Shown: positions 10,999 to 22,015, counted from the stretch's first letter. The stretch is DNA of 64,000 nt from Umbelopsis ramanniana AG (GCF_025399195.1 NW_026252158.1:38858-102857), one strand, 5' to 3'. Notes: generated from the letters alone by a model not told the origin. Numbers and translations: made by a program.

Positions 10999-13469
10999 AT
11001 GAGCAAAATTTTCTTTCTTCTGTCTATCATTAAACCTTCATGGCTAAGGGTGAATCCACATTATCGACGCGTTATCGGCTGCGGGTATGCATATTCACGC
11101 TATAGCAACATAAAGATTATATCTAACTTCTATATACGTCTCAAGAAAAAACCAGAGACTGGGGGTAGCCTCAAATCGGATCTGCAATCGCCAAAGATTG
11201 ACCAGAAACAGCATTTCAAATCCACACCAGAGCGAATAACACAAGCAGTAGTTAAGAAGAAAAACAATATAAAAAACAATATAAAGGTAACTGTCACTAT
11301 CTTTTTACCGAAGTGAAACTCGATGTGCCTCTAATTACACATTAAACATCGTTAATAGACTGCCAATGCGAATGATCGACCAATTGCATCTCTGCCGCAA
11401 CAGAATGAGAAACCAGCCGTTGCCGCAATGGATAAATATGTTATTCGAAGGAGAGAGGAAGTTACTACCATAAGCCCAAAGGATGCTGAAGAAAAGCATG
11501 CAGTCTTGCCGCCTACTACGGTGATAAATGCTTCAGCTGATATACTTTCAACGGCGTCACCCAGTGGGGGCGACAGTGGACAATTGATATCTGACGAAAG
11601 TTCAAACCGGTACGAACCTTTTCTTTTGCTTTCAATGATTGAAAGCGACCGCCTGTACTAATGTGTCATGCCAATTGATAGAAAACACGCTTTAGCCAGT
11701 GATGAGGAACGCGACGATGTTAACAACGACCTCAATCACCATTCAAAGTTCAGAAAGGTATCGCCTGAAACTACAGTAATTCAAGATGATGAGGACGTGC
11801 AAGAAAATACCCAAGATCCACTTACCCCGAAATCACAAACAAGTGATCAAGAGCCAAGCTATGCGCCGTCCAACCGCATGTCTTCGCCAACTATTCCTCA
11901 ACAAAAGCTACCCATATCTCCGGCTCGCACACCGACAAAGACCACTAGAAGCACGAACCTTATACAAACCTCGCCTGCATCACCAGTTCGCTTTCGAAAA
12001 CCTCAAACAGAAAACGAAAGCGACCCTGGTCTTACTAATCTCATGTATCGATTGCGACAGGATCGCAGCGGCTTAAAACTTCCTGATAAATACGAAGCAC
12101 TGGAGAGAATACAGTATGCGCTGGATCATACCATCTTGTTCGCAACAGCTCAAAACAGCATTTGCCATTTTCACAAGATTAGAAAGCCAGTGGAGAACAT
12201 GAGTCGAAGGTTGGTATCTTTTGCGTTTTGTAGTTTTCGTGCATCTACCTTCGTTAACCATTCATTTTTCCACCGCTTTGCAGAACGTTTGACCTGAATC
12301 ATCTCGCACAGATCAAGCATTTAGAGCCGAATGCCTATAATATGCGACCCGTTCGAGTTTTACATGAAGGTCAAAGGATTGAATCCCTCCTAATTGGATT
12401 TCCAGAGGATGATGAACAGCCTGCAGAACGAACCCGGGTAGCACAGTCAGCTCAACCCTCCAAGTCCAACAAAATTGCAACATCAGCCCAGATTGAGGAC
12501 CGAAAGCTATCCTTTCATAATAAGCTGCTCGATTTGGTATCGGCAAGCCATGATGTGAGCACACGAGCTAGTTTGTTCTTTTACTCTTGATCAAGTATGC
12601 TAACTCTTTCACTCGATAGTCTTTTCTAAAATCGTTAAAACCGGAGGCAGTCCATGATGGAACAAGGAAACTCAAGAACTGGCATCCATTGTTTAAATTG
12701 GATTCCGTCCCTGATATTCCGGAAGCTGAGTTACCCACTTTGCGAACGAAGATTGTAGATACAGCCGAGTATGTACGCACGGGGACATTGAAGTCTAGGG
12801 TTAGTGACACTATTATTTAAAGGACTGATTTACATACGTCAAGACTTTTACTTATCCGTTTACTACTTTTTAGATATCAGATACCCTTGCCAAACTAGAC
12901 AAGAAATTGGGGCCGAAGAAGCAGGAAACCAGCGCTACAATTTCCATTAGTAACGTTACTGTGGCTGCCCCACAACAGGCCTCCAGTGAAACTGGACCTA
13001 ATGATACCATTAAATCACGCACTAGTTCACTCTTAGAGAGAATTCGAGCCAAACAGCAGAAAAAACAAGAGGATGAAATGTACGAGCCTTCTCCTGAGAC
13101 GATACAACGTAACATATTGTTAAGTCGCCTTCCGGATATGGTGGACTCAATTTACTAGTAAGTGAACAACATTCGAATCACGAGCCAATCAATTCCATCC
13201 ATTGCGATCTGAATATGCTAACCTGAGTTTTTATTAGCATGTACACATCGGCAAAAAGGAATGTGATGTTCGTTCGTGAGGTTTCTCGCAAGCTGTCTGA
13301 AAGTTACAAAGTCCCACTTTCCGAATCTGAAGCAGAGGCACACATCACGCTTTTAGCAGAGGTGGCTCCCAAATGGTGTTCGATAGCGGTTGCAGATACT
13401 GGAAGCATCTTACGTGTCGATCGTACTCAACCTCTTAAAGAAGTAAAAGCTATGTTGTTACAAAAGTAA
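10999..13469 (+). CDS. CDT1: DNA replication licensing factor Cdt1 (start uncertain)
   Basis: Cdt1 loads the MCM2-7 helicase with ORC and Cdc6 in G1. About seven exons give roughly 680 aa. A disordered Ser/Pro-rich N-terminal third is followed by the geminin-binding-like fold (LKLPDKYEALERIQYALDHT, ICHFHKIRKPVENMSRRTFD, LAQIKHLEPNAYNMRPVRVL). The middle WHPLFKLDSVPDIPEAELPT is typical of Cdt1. The MCM-binding winged helix comprises SLLERIRAKQQKKQEDEM, VREVSRKLSESYKVPLSESE and HITLLAEVAPKWCSIAVADT. Exon 1 joins in phase to TANANDRPIASLPQQ, which supports coding at least from about 11080. The ATG at 10999 is the only in-frame one, but its N-terminus is oddly hydrophobic, so an upstream exon is possible. 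Residues 38-49 resemble a PIP-degron (see findings). Confidence 0.88.
11067..11072. promoter_or_regulatory. ACGCGT MluI cell-cycle box near the CDT1 start
   Basis: A perfect ACGCGT hexamer lies 68 bases downstream of the proposed CDT1 ATG. MCB sites drive G1/S transcription through MBF-type factors in yeasts. If this site works as a promoter element, the true CDT1 start or transcription start may lie further downstream. A single hexamer may also be chance. Confidence 0.3.
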
Positions 13470-13566
13470 TAAACCATGTACATTTACCAGTGAACTTTTT
13501 TATTTTTTCAATGTTTATCACACAAAGATTTTACAATATGATGAAAAAAGAATTATTTGATATGAC

Positions 13567-14583
13567 TTATTGAATATATCCAAGCTGTTTAGCAATCAGA
13601 CGAGCTTCCCTTTCAGCGTCAGTGAAGACATCTTCAGACTTGTGGGTTGGCTTCCAACCCAAGGCGCGACCTTTCTCTGCGCGAGAACGAGAGTTTTGGC
13701 TGAGTCCCACCTTTGCTTCGATGTTACCGTAAGCCTTCACGAACTCGTCGTCCGTGGTGACGGATTGAATTTGGTCAGTCTTGAGAGCACCAATCTTATG
13801 CAGATACTTGGCAAGGTGGTTGTACATATCACCCCACTTGAACTCGCCAGTCTCTGCGAAAAAGTATCCTTCACGACCCAAAGTCTTGAGATCATGAGCA
13901 AGCAAGTGCTCTGCTACGATGAGATACATGTCGGCAAGATCCTTGACGTGAACGCTGCTCCAGCAGTGCTTGCCTTGTCCGACTTGTTGGATAGCACCGT
14001 TTTTGAGACCTTGACGAATGACAGTGGGAATTTGGACAGACTGGGGGTTGGAGATACCCTTGGGTCCGGTGCCTTCACCATAAATGCATGGGGGAGCAAT
14101 GATGGCCAGATCATAGTCGGCAGAGTTATCAATGAGATAAGTATCCACATGGCGATGAGGGTTAGAGGCAGGAATGGCATTCAACTTCTCAGTATCCACG
14201 TCACTGTAGATTTCCTTTCCTTCGAATTGACCGTTTGAGTCGTCATTCAAGATGGAGGTACCAGATGTCTGGAGTAACAAAGCCTTCTTGCCAGTGTCCT
14301 TGAGCTTGCGGCGGAGACCTGCTACAACAGCCTTAGCTTCACCGAGATGATCAACGTTAGCAGACGTGATGACCAAATCAGCACGGTAAGTCTGCTCTTC
14401 AATGATATCGAAGTCATCCAAACTACCAATGACGGTCTTGACACCAATATCGTTCATAGCCTTGGCCTTTTCTTCAGATCGAACAAGCGCGGTAATTGAA
14501 TACTTCTTGGTTTCCAAAAGTGCGGTGAGCACGCTTCCGCCGATGAATCCAGTAGCGCCAGAAAGGTATATAGATGTAGACAT
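13567..14583 (-). CDS. Epimerase-like atypical/extended short-chain dehydrogenase (338 aa)
   Basis: This intronless gene encodes an NAD(P)-binding Rossmann protein of the epimerase/NmrA-like SDR group. The N-terminal dinucleotide motif is SGATGFIGGSV (residues 8-18), with the usual following strand ITALVRSEEKA. Later blocks are LLLQTSGTSIL, DLAIIAPPCIYGEGTGPKG and WSSVHVKDLADMYLIVAEHL, typical of extended SDRs. The classical YxxxK is not obvious: the expected region reads VDTYLIDNSADYD, so catalysis may be altered and the substrate is unknown. Codon use is strongly biased (few TTA, CTA or TCA), which suggests high expression. It converges on CDT1, with stops about 97 bp apart. Confidence 0.8.
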   Translation of the reverse strand: MSTSIYLSGATGFIGGSVLTALLETKKYSITALVRSEEKAKAMNDIGVKTVIGSLDDFDIIEEQTYRADLVITSANVDHLGEAKAVVAGLRRKLKDTGKKALLLQTSGTSILNDDSNGQFEGKEIYSDVDTEKLNAIPASNPHRHVDTYLIDNSADYDLAIIAPPCIYGEGTGPKGISNPQSVQIPTVIRQGLKNGAIQQVGQGKHCWSSVHVKDLADMYLIVAEHLLAHDLKTLGREGYFFAETGEFKWGDMYNHLAKYLHKIGALKTDQIQSVTTDDEFVKAYGNIEAKVGLSQNSRSRAEKGRALGWKPTHKSEDVFTDAEREARLIAKQLGYIQ

Positions 14584-15046
14584 GATGGTAGGTATTTGAG
14601 TAAGTGATCAAAATTCTGGTCGACCGAACGCATCCTTTTTATCTTCTTCATGTTTGTTAAAAACGTGTCACGGATTTGTCAGATTTCCCAAAGACTTGTC
14701 ACAAAGCTGCCTCAAACCCTGCACGATTTTCAAAGCCGACGCTGGGTTTCGACTGGATTACTCCTTTAGAGCGCTGATTTGCTCATACCCTACACGCAAT
14801 TCGCGACAAGGTTTTAATAATGGAAAAATATTCATATTAATGCCATGGCGATTCCTTGTGCAAGGAATAGGCGAAAAAGGATATTGAAGGCCGTCAAGAT
14901 TTTTATATAATGACTTCATCGCAGACAAAAATTCCGCGTGTGACTTTGAAAATGAAATTTCGAAAATTAGGATACACCGCAGTTAGCTGGGCCAAGCCAA
15001 ACCGAAGCAGGTACCAACTTCACACTAATCAAATTATCGGTCTTCT
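14584..15046. promoter_or_regulatory. Divergent promoter region, SDR (-) and GNAT (+)
   Basis: These 463 bases separate the starts of two divergent genes and should hold both promoters. Short frames on both strands have no support. No specific element stands out. Confidence 0.45.
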
Positions 15047-16414
15047 ATGGCAACTTCGCGCGACAACGGCATTAAACTGCAGTGGTCTACTAAGAACGAC
15101 ATCGATCGACTATGCTCTGCAATGGAACCAGTATTTCAACCTCCAGACGAGAAAATCGATTTTGTCACCTATTTGGTTCGTGATCAGTACAAACGCTGGG
15201 CTCTTGGCGAGAGCTCATTCATGACTCCGGAAGATACCGTATTTGCAACAGATACAAATACAAAAGACGACAAAATTGTGGCCTTCACCACTTTGTGGAA
15301 AGATAAGCAGCTTTATAATGGCATTGGTTTTTCCATTGGTAGAGTGGAGTTCGTTGGCGTGGTCAGCGAATATCGAAATCAAGGCCTGATGCCTCGTATA
15401 ATGGATGCTGTACATGAAGCAAGTGACCTACGAGGCGACTTAATGCAGACAATTGTTGGTATTCCATATTATTACCGACAATTTGATTACGAATATGCAC
15501 TGGATATTGGAAAGCGGTCAAAAACTTGGTTAAATTCAATTCCATCTCTCAAAAGTGGTGAGAAAGAATTGACTACCCTTCGCGCAGCAACATTAGAAGA
15601 CTTGGACATCATTCTAAACTTCGACCAGGTGCTGAGTTTGCAAAGCTGCAACTACGCACCTCTGCGTAGAGAATACCTTGAAACTCAGATCAAAGGCTCT
15701 ATCAATTCGACAGCGAGTCCATTTCAGCGACGGGTGGTCATGTTCGAGGACGATGGTCACGCTATAGGTTATTTCATAATGCACAATTATGCTGATTCCT
15801 CTGCTATAAGTGTGCTCCATATCGCATTTAAACCTAATATCAACCTGCCCACTATTATCAACAGCATTTTACGTGGTATTGTTCAGTACAGTAGCCGCAG
15901 CTACGATGAAAAATCCGGTGAAAACTTAACCGCTATTTTCTGGCATTTTTCAGAATGGCATCCGTTCTTCAACAGCCTTCCTAGTTGCAACCGAAGTTAT
16001 ACTTCATTGCCTGACGAAGCTTACTCCACGTATGTTCGGATACCGAATTATGCTAATTTTATTCGGCATATCATTCCTGTTCTGAACGACCGTCTTGCCA
16101 ATGCAAAGTCGTGGAGCTGTTACAATGGAGTTCTTTATATACATAATTACACGAAAAAATACATGGGAGTGAGGATACAAATCGATGGTGGCCATGTGAG
16201 CAAAGTTGAAGACTGGTTTCCAACCGATCGTCAACAGCCAGTATCAAATCAGATTCACTTCCCTCCCCTCACGTTCACCAACATACTACTGGGAAACAAG
16301 TCTCTTGAGGAACTTCAGATAGTGTATCCCGATATCGCAGTGTCTGATTTAACCGCACAACTTGTGAACGTTCTTTTTCCCAAATCCGTTTCAATAAATC
16401 ATAACTGGGTATGA
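15047..16414 (+). CDS. Eis-like GNAT N-acetyltransferase (455 aa)
   Basis: This is an intronless GNAT-fold acetyltransferase. Motif A is visible as VEFVGVVSEYRNQGLMPRIM (about residues 99-118), matching the R/Q-x-x-G-x-G/A acetyl-CoA loop in relaxed form. It is followed by IVGIPYYYRQFDYEYALDIG, a segment common to the Eis-like GNAT group. A second GNAT-like half (from about 165) and a C-terminal region (from about 340) fit the Eis layout of tandem GNAT plus SCP2-like domains. Eis-type enzymes acetylate amines; the substrate here is unknown. The ATG at 15047 gives the conserved start. The gene ends only 62 bp before the GMF start. Confidence 0.75.
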   Translation: MATSRDNGIKLQWSTKNDIDRLCSAMEPVFQPPDEKIDFVTYLVRDQYKRWALGESSFMTPEDTVFATDTNTKDDKIVAFTTLWKDKQLYNGIGFSIGRVEFVGVVSEYRNQGLMPRIMDAVHEASDLRGDLMQTIVGIPYYYRQFDYEYALDIGKRSKTWLNSIPSLKSGEKELTTLRAATLEDLDIILNFDQVLSLQSCNYAPLRREYLETQIKGSINSTASPFQRRVVMFEDDGHAIGYFIMHNYADSSAISVLHIAFKPNINLPTIINSILRGIVQYSSRSYDEKSGENLTAIFWHFSEWHPFFNSLPSCNRSYTSLPDEAYSTYVRIPNYANFIRHIIPVLNDRLANAKSWSCYNGVLYIHNYTKKYMGVRIQIDGGHVSKVEDWFPTDRQQPVSNQIHFPPLTFTNILLGNKSLEELQIVYPDIAVSDLTAQLVNVLFPKSVSINHNWV

Positions 16415-16476
16415 CGCAAAGTCCGCTTCCAGCTTTCCTCTTCATTCCCGCCAAGATCCAAGTTTTGCAGAATAAA

Positions 16477-17291
16477 ATGGTGATTAGATCAGTATAAAGA
16501 CTGACCTTTGTCCTGCTTTTTGAATACTAACGTTATTTAGTCGAGTGGAAATACTTGTGATATAGATGAGGAGCTTGTTCAGAAGTTGAAGGAATTTCGA
16601 TTCAAAAAGTACTCGCAGGGCAATGCTGCGTTTGTGTGTGAGTGCTGGTCATGGCTTTGAAGGTGAATAGGGTTCTAGTGCTTAACTGTGTTTCGTTTTA
16701 GTGAAAGTGGACAAGAAAAACTTGAAAATTGTTGAAGATGAAGAGTACGACGACATAAGCGTAGAGGATCTGGTGGAAGGTATTGAAGGTGTGAGATAGG
16801 CAACCGTTGGAGAAGCTGGTGTATTGAACTTTTCTGTCTAGAATTACCTGAAAACGCCCCACGATTCATCATTTTGAGCTATGAGGTATGCGGTTGACTT
16901 TTCCATTTGATACTTTGCTCTCGAATTGTCGCTTATCCTTTAACCCTACTATGGTAAAGCTCAAGCACAAGGATGGACGTCAGAGTTTTCCACTAGTGTT
17001 CATCTATTGGTCACCAAAGGATGTCAATCCGTCACTACACATGCTGGTAAGGTTATACTTTAATTTGGTTAAGAAAACGAAATCTGATTGTTAACGGAGA
17101 TGTGTGGTAGTATGCGACTGCTAGAACTTATCTCCAAGAGAAGATCGATGTTACAAGAGTAAGTATGGCGATGGAAGACGTTTGATGATCACAGTTGCCG
17201 TACTGACTGGATAAAATTTGTTAAGGGCTTTGACATTCGCGATAACGAAGAGCTCACTGATGAATTCTTGACAAGCCAACTGATGCCCTAA
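16477..17291 (+). CDS. GMF: Glia maturation factor (GMF/Aim7), ADF-H protein
   Basis: GMF is a small ADF-homology protein that binds Arp2/3 and promotes actin branch dissociation. The coding sequence starts with an exon holding only ATG (16477-16479), then an intron with a TACTAAC branch site (16525-16531). Exon 2 is SSGNTCDIDEELVQKLKEFR. Later exons give NAAFVLKVDKKNLKIVEDEE, DISVEDLVEELPENAPRFII, LKHKDGRQSFPLVFIYWSPK and FDIRDNEELTDEFLTSQLMP, ending in TAA. Each block matches animal GMF in order. Length is about 138 aa, as usual for the family. An ATG followed directly by an intron is also known in cofilin genes. Confidence 0.9.
16525..16531 (+). other. Intron branch site TACTAAC
   Basis: A perfect yeast-type branch-point heptamer lies nine bases before the TTTAG acceptor of the first GMF intron. 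It supports the ATG-only first coding exon. Confidence 0.7.
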
Positions 17292-17801
17292 ATTCCATTA
17301 CACCGCGCCCTTCCCTTTATATACATGTCCATTAATGACCTCACTGCGATATATTGTTCGATATCTATGGAAGAGTTGTTTGGTCGCTTCCTTGACAATA
17401 ACGTCAAATGAATATATCAAATGTCGAATAAAATGGTTATCGTTGTAGAATTGATCCGGAAACTTTGTTTCACAGCTGCTAGTTTCATCCTAAACCTAGT
17501 ACTTGCTACTTTTATGGAAAGTAACGATTTTCAACCCCTGTTGGCTTCCAGCACAAGACATCATGTCTGATGCATGGTACCTCAGTGCATTTTATGTTGT
17601 GTGCGGTGAGAACCTCTCTCGAGGGAAGAGACTTGAAAGAAAAACAGGTACGTTTCATGATATCCGAACATCCGTAAACCTTTCAATTTAGGTTCGAGAT
17701 TCCGTGGAGGCAAACATAAAAAATTCATCCCCGCCTTTTCACTTGTTCTTCACACTCTACCCCTTTTACCCTCCTCTAACTAAATTCAAACCCCATTTAT
17801 T
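17292..17801. promoter_or_regulatory. Upstream region of cytochrome b2
   Basis: These 510 bases hold the GMF 3' flank and the cytochrome b2 promoter. A pyrimidine-rich tract (about 17720-17780, CCCCGCC...CCTCTAAC) lies just before the ATG, a common feature of well expressed fungal genes. No upstream exon encoding a transit peptide was found. Confidence 0.45.
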
Positions 17802-19564
17802 ATGAAAACACTTACATTACAAGAGGTAGCAAAGCATAATACCAAGGGTAAGTATAGCTCTCATTGACTTACCAGTTTTTCCTTCTTAACGCTAACATTC
17901 TCATGTCGACAGACGACTTGTGGATCGTCATTCACGGAAAAGTATACGATTTGACCAACTTCCTTCCAGAGCACCCTGGTGGTCCCAGAATTATCCTTAA
18001 ATACGCTGGCCAGGATGCCACCGATGCATTTGACCCAATCCATCCTCCGGACATCATTGATCGATACTTGAGTGCCGAGGCATGTATGGGAGAAATTAAT
18101 GAAGAAGAATTGGAGGCAACCGAAAAGGTGGAAACCGAGGAACAAATGCAGTCTAGAATTGCCCATGAGAACAAGCCTAACTTGGAAGAAATGCTCAACT
18201 CATTTGATTTCGAAGGTCAGTATCATTTTTTGCTTATAAGCCCTTTCCCTTCTATCATGTAACTAAAAAATTTGCATGTTGACAGGTGTCGCAAAGAGCG
18301 TCTTGAAACCCGAAGCCTGGGCTTATTATTCATCTGGAGCTGACGATGAGATCACTTTGCGAGAGAACCACAATGCTTTTCACCGACTTTGGCTCAAGCC
18401 TCGTGTGATGGTGGATGTTGAGAAAGTGGATATGTCAACTACTTTGCTGGGCACTAAGACATCCATGCCTTTGTACATTACCGCCACTGCACTTGGAAAG
18501 CTTGGTCACCCCGATGGTGAAAAGGTCTTGACCTTGGCAAGTGCCGAGCAAGATATTATTCAAATGATTCCCACACTGGCGTCATGTTCGTTCAACGAGC
18601 TGGTTGGCGCTAGAGCTCAAAACCAAACCCAATGGTTCCAATTGTATGTCAACAAGGATCGCGCCATCACTGAAAAGCTCGTACGACATGCTGAAGCTAG
18701 TGGCGTCAAGGGTCTTTTCATCACTGTTGATGCCCCACAACTAGGTATGTCTCGAGATAATATTTTTGAAAAAGTAACCCTAAATTGAAATTACTGATGC
18801 CATTGTTGTAATGAAGGTCGCCGCGAGAAAGATATGCGTCAGAAGTACTCAGCCGATGACCCGGAGCAATTGATTGAATCAAAGGCCAAGGTTACTCGCT
18901 CACAAGGTGCTGCTAGAGCCATCAGTACTTTCATTGATCCCTCGTTGAACTGGAACGACGTCAAGTGGTTTAGATCGATTACCAAGATGCCTATTCTGCT
19001 TAAGGGTGTACAGACTGCTGAGGATGCCGTACTTGCCGCCCGTCATGGATGTCAAGGTATTGTTTTGTCCAACCACGGAGGTCGCCAACTGGATTTCGCT
19101 CCTTCTGGAATTGAGATCTTACCTGAAGTCATGGAAGCCCTCAAGGCTGAAGGATTGGACAAGAACTTTGAAGTTTACGTCGATGGTGGTATTCGCAGAG
19201 GCACTGATATCTTCAAGGCCATCGCTCTCGGCGCCAAAGGTGTCGGTATTGGCCGTCCAGCTCTGGTAAGTTTTAAAGCTCTCTTCTATTCGCCTCAAGT
19301 CACTTTTATCTCATCACTAAACCCTACTTACAGTACGCCATGTCTTCCTATGGCGTCGACGGTGTGGTCAAACTCGTTCAACTTCTCAAGGATGAGCTTG
19401 AAATGGTTATGCGACTCATGGGTACTCCCACCGTTGCTGATATTAAACCAGAAATGATTGATATGCGTAACATCAAGAGCCATTCCGGATCTATCCCCTC
19501 TGATAATTTGGCTCTTTCCGTCTACGATTCCATGAGAACTCGTATTGGCGGTCCTAAGCTCTAA
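17802..19564 (+). CDS. CYB2: Flavocytochrome b2-type L-lactate dehydrogenase (cytochrome b5 + FMN)
   Basis: The protein oxidises L-lactate (or a related 2-hydroxy acid) to the keto acid, passing electrons from FMN to haem b2. The N-terminal cytochrome b5 domain (MKTLTLQEVAKHNTK, VYDLTNFLPEHPGG, then PIHPPDIID) carries both haem histidines. The FMN barrel follows: AWAYYSSGADDE with the active-site Tyr, FQLYVNKDR, ITVDAPQLGRREKD, ILLKGVQTAEDA with the Lys, LSNHGGRQLD with the catalytic His and Arg, and VYVDGGIRRGTDIFKAIALG. Five exons give about 500 aa. The start at 17802 is placed directly at the b5 domain, so the mitochondrial presequence of yeast Cyb2 is absent in this model. Codon use is strongly biased. 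Confidence 0.93.
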
Positions 19565-19751
19565 ATGTAATGATTCCCATGATGTAGAATAGCCCTCATT
19601 ATGCCCTGCTTAAAAATATTTAGGCATAGAGGCAGCAGCGCATAAACCATTTGTTCTTTTAAGTTTCCAACCCCCATGCATGCGTTAAATCAAGTAATGA
19701 TGATAACTTATGGCTCGTTGTTCTATAGAACCAGCTCTTTTTTTATTTTAT

Positions 19752-21904
19752 TCATCCAACTTTGCCTTTGCCCTTGATAGGGGTTTTCCTTCGTTCCCAG
19801 ATCTGAATATAACTTTCAGACAAGAAAATCATTTGCGGGAGAATTTCCTCAACGCGGAGATCCTGGATTTGGAACCACTGGTCTGAAGCCCGATTTCGTA
19901 CATGAATCTTGTAGGTGGCCGAAGTAGCAGTACCTTCTTCAGAGATGTTGGCCAACAGATCGTACTGCGATCCTAGTTTCTCCACTGTAGGATCGTCTGA
20001 GACTAAACGTGCGTGAATGTTAGAACTGTGCGTCAGCGATAGGATTGCTCACTTCCGTAGAAGCGTACTTACACTCGGACAAATCGACACCTTTGATGGG
20101 AAAGTTAACAATCGTAGGGTTTTTCTCTTTGGCCCAATTGTTTTTGGTAAACCGTTTGACGTGGAAAATAAGATAATTTGGAAGTCTTGTGATGTGGTAG
20201 CGCTTGAGATCCCCTTTAATTTCCTGATCATCAAACCATTAGCAAAACATTCGTCCAAGACGCTACACATTGGATTGATACATACCTGAGCTTGCACACC
20301 ATTGTATTTATTTAAGATGGTGATCAATGGAACTTGTGGGATGATATTTTGCTCAAGCTCGTCTTGATACAAGGGTGCCGGTGGAAGATCCAATGTAAGA
20401 AATAGGAATGGGGACTGGTTCGCTGTTATAGCTGGAGAAGAGGCCAAATTTAGCTTGATGACCACGGAATCTACATGAACATATAAAAGTTTCTAAACTC
20501 ACCTCTGTCTGCATCAAATAACCATGATTCATCCTCTGTAATTTGAGTCTCTTTCACACCAATACTCTGCGTCTCAACTTTAACTTCTCCTTGAAATGTT
20601 CTATAGATTATACCTGGTGGAGGAGATGACCAAGTTAGTGTGGGCTGCATTGCAAACAACGAGCAATATTTGTAAAACTTACTGCTCGTTCGCTTTCTAG
20701 TGCCTCCGAGATCCTTGTGTAATGTATTTAAGAACCAGGACATAAATTCTACTGGATCGCTCTGCTCCGTAAGTTTGAACCGCTTTTCACTCGCATTCGA
20801 TATTTCCTGCAATAATTGAGTCAGTATATTGTCGCCTTCCTAGGATCACTCAACTAGATCCATACCTGGAGCAGCTCGTGTGGACTGACTTGGCCCTTAA
20901 ACGCTCGTGGATTCCACATCTTTCTGACAAGTGCTCCAAATCGCTCAACTAATGTAAATATGTCAGCTAGCCATTCATCCGTACAACATGTTCATCCTGT
21001 TCATTACCTAGCTGTGAAGATGAGCTCGTCTCGCTTGTGTTGAGTATAAAGTAATTACGAATAGGTGGTATGTGGATCAACGCTTGGATGATGACGTTAA
21101 CATAATCATTAGCCTTGATGTTATTCAGGCCGAGGAAACCTGCCAAGAGAGCATCAATTAGAATGAGCGCATAGCGTTCCATACAATAGTTCAATGAACG
21201 TGTTTTACCAGGCAGATATTTCTTATTGTGGAGATCATATGAATATTTGGTATTGGTATCCAGTTTGGCAACTTCTTCTTTGGTAAAGGTTGGTTTTAAG
21301 ACAAACTGTTGTCTTGAAGTTAGTATTTGATACTTTCAAAAAAGTTGATTTGTTACACATTACCTTGATATCATCTAAAGAGCTGTGTTTAACCTCATAT
21401 CCATCTGGCAAAACGTACACCTATGCACAAAAAAATCAGTGACCATGGCCACACAACCATCGAATTTCCGCAACATTGAACCAACCTTCAAAGTTTCCAA
21501 ATTGATGAATACATGATGGTCTTCATGTAAGCTATGGAAATACGCGTGTGACGATTTGCCTCTGCCTATAGTGAACAGCAAGTCAGTATACAAAACCAAC
21601 GTAGATCGCTCACTATTCTTTCACCATTCTAACCTTGGTAATATTTTCCGCAAACTAAACAGGCATACACGTTCAAATTGGAAAGGGATACCGAGCAAAG
21701 TTTCTCAAAGTCGAAATCTAGCATTTGGCGATTGACAGTATCCAAATACAGATCACTGGATGCTTGACTTTCGCTATGGTCTTGCGTTTGTGATACAGCA
21801 TTGTCCGCCTCATCCGCTTCGATCTCAAGACGTGGTTTCTTAGCCGTTGGCTCCACGTCGATTGAATTCGACTTTGGTCGTTTTCTCTGAGCGGTGGTCG
21901 ACAT
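19752..21904 (-). CDS. SAD1: Sad1/USP39-type spliceosomal ubiquitin-hydrolase-like protein
   Basis: Sad1/USP39 is a non-catalytic USP homologue needed for U4/U6.U5 tri-snRNP stability and pre-mRNA splicing. A basic, acidic and Ser-rich N-terminus precedes the zinc-finger UBP domain (LSNLNVYACLVCGKYYQG, SHAYFHSLHEDHHVFINLET, VYVLPDGYEVKHSSLDDIK). The USP-like domain begins FLGLNNIKANDYVNVIIQAL. Here Asp-Tyr replaces the catalytic Cys-Tyr of true USPs, exactly as in USP39. Later blocks are VERFGALVRKMWNPRAF, SDPVEFMSWFLNTLHKDLGG and the C-terminal SESYIQIWERRKTPIKGKGK. Several short introns occur. The start was chosen at 21904 (MSTTAQRKRPKS); an in-frame ATG at 21988 would add 28 residues. Confidence 0.9.
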
Positions 21905-22015
21905 TGCGGAATGAAAGGAAGAGCTATGTGACTGCACACTGAGTCGATTGCCTTTGCCACGAAAATCAGTCTCTCGGTTACTGTACACATAAAAAAAATT
22001 TATTACTGCCTACTT

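Noticed and set aside
13570-14238. A 222-codon plus-strand frame opposite the SDR gene
   Set aside because: It is codon-aligned with the SDR gene and explained by the same avoidance of TTA, CTA and TCA. There is no motif.
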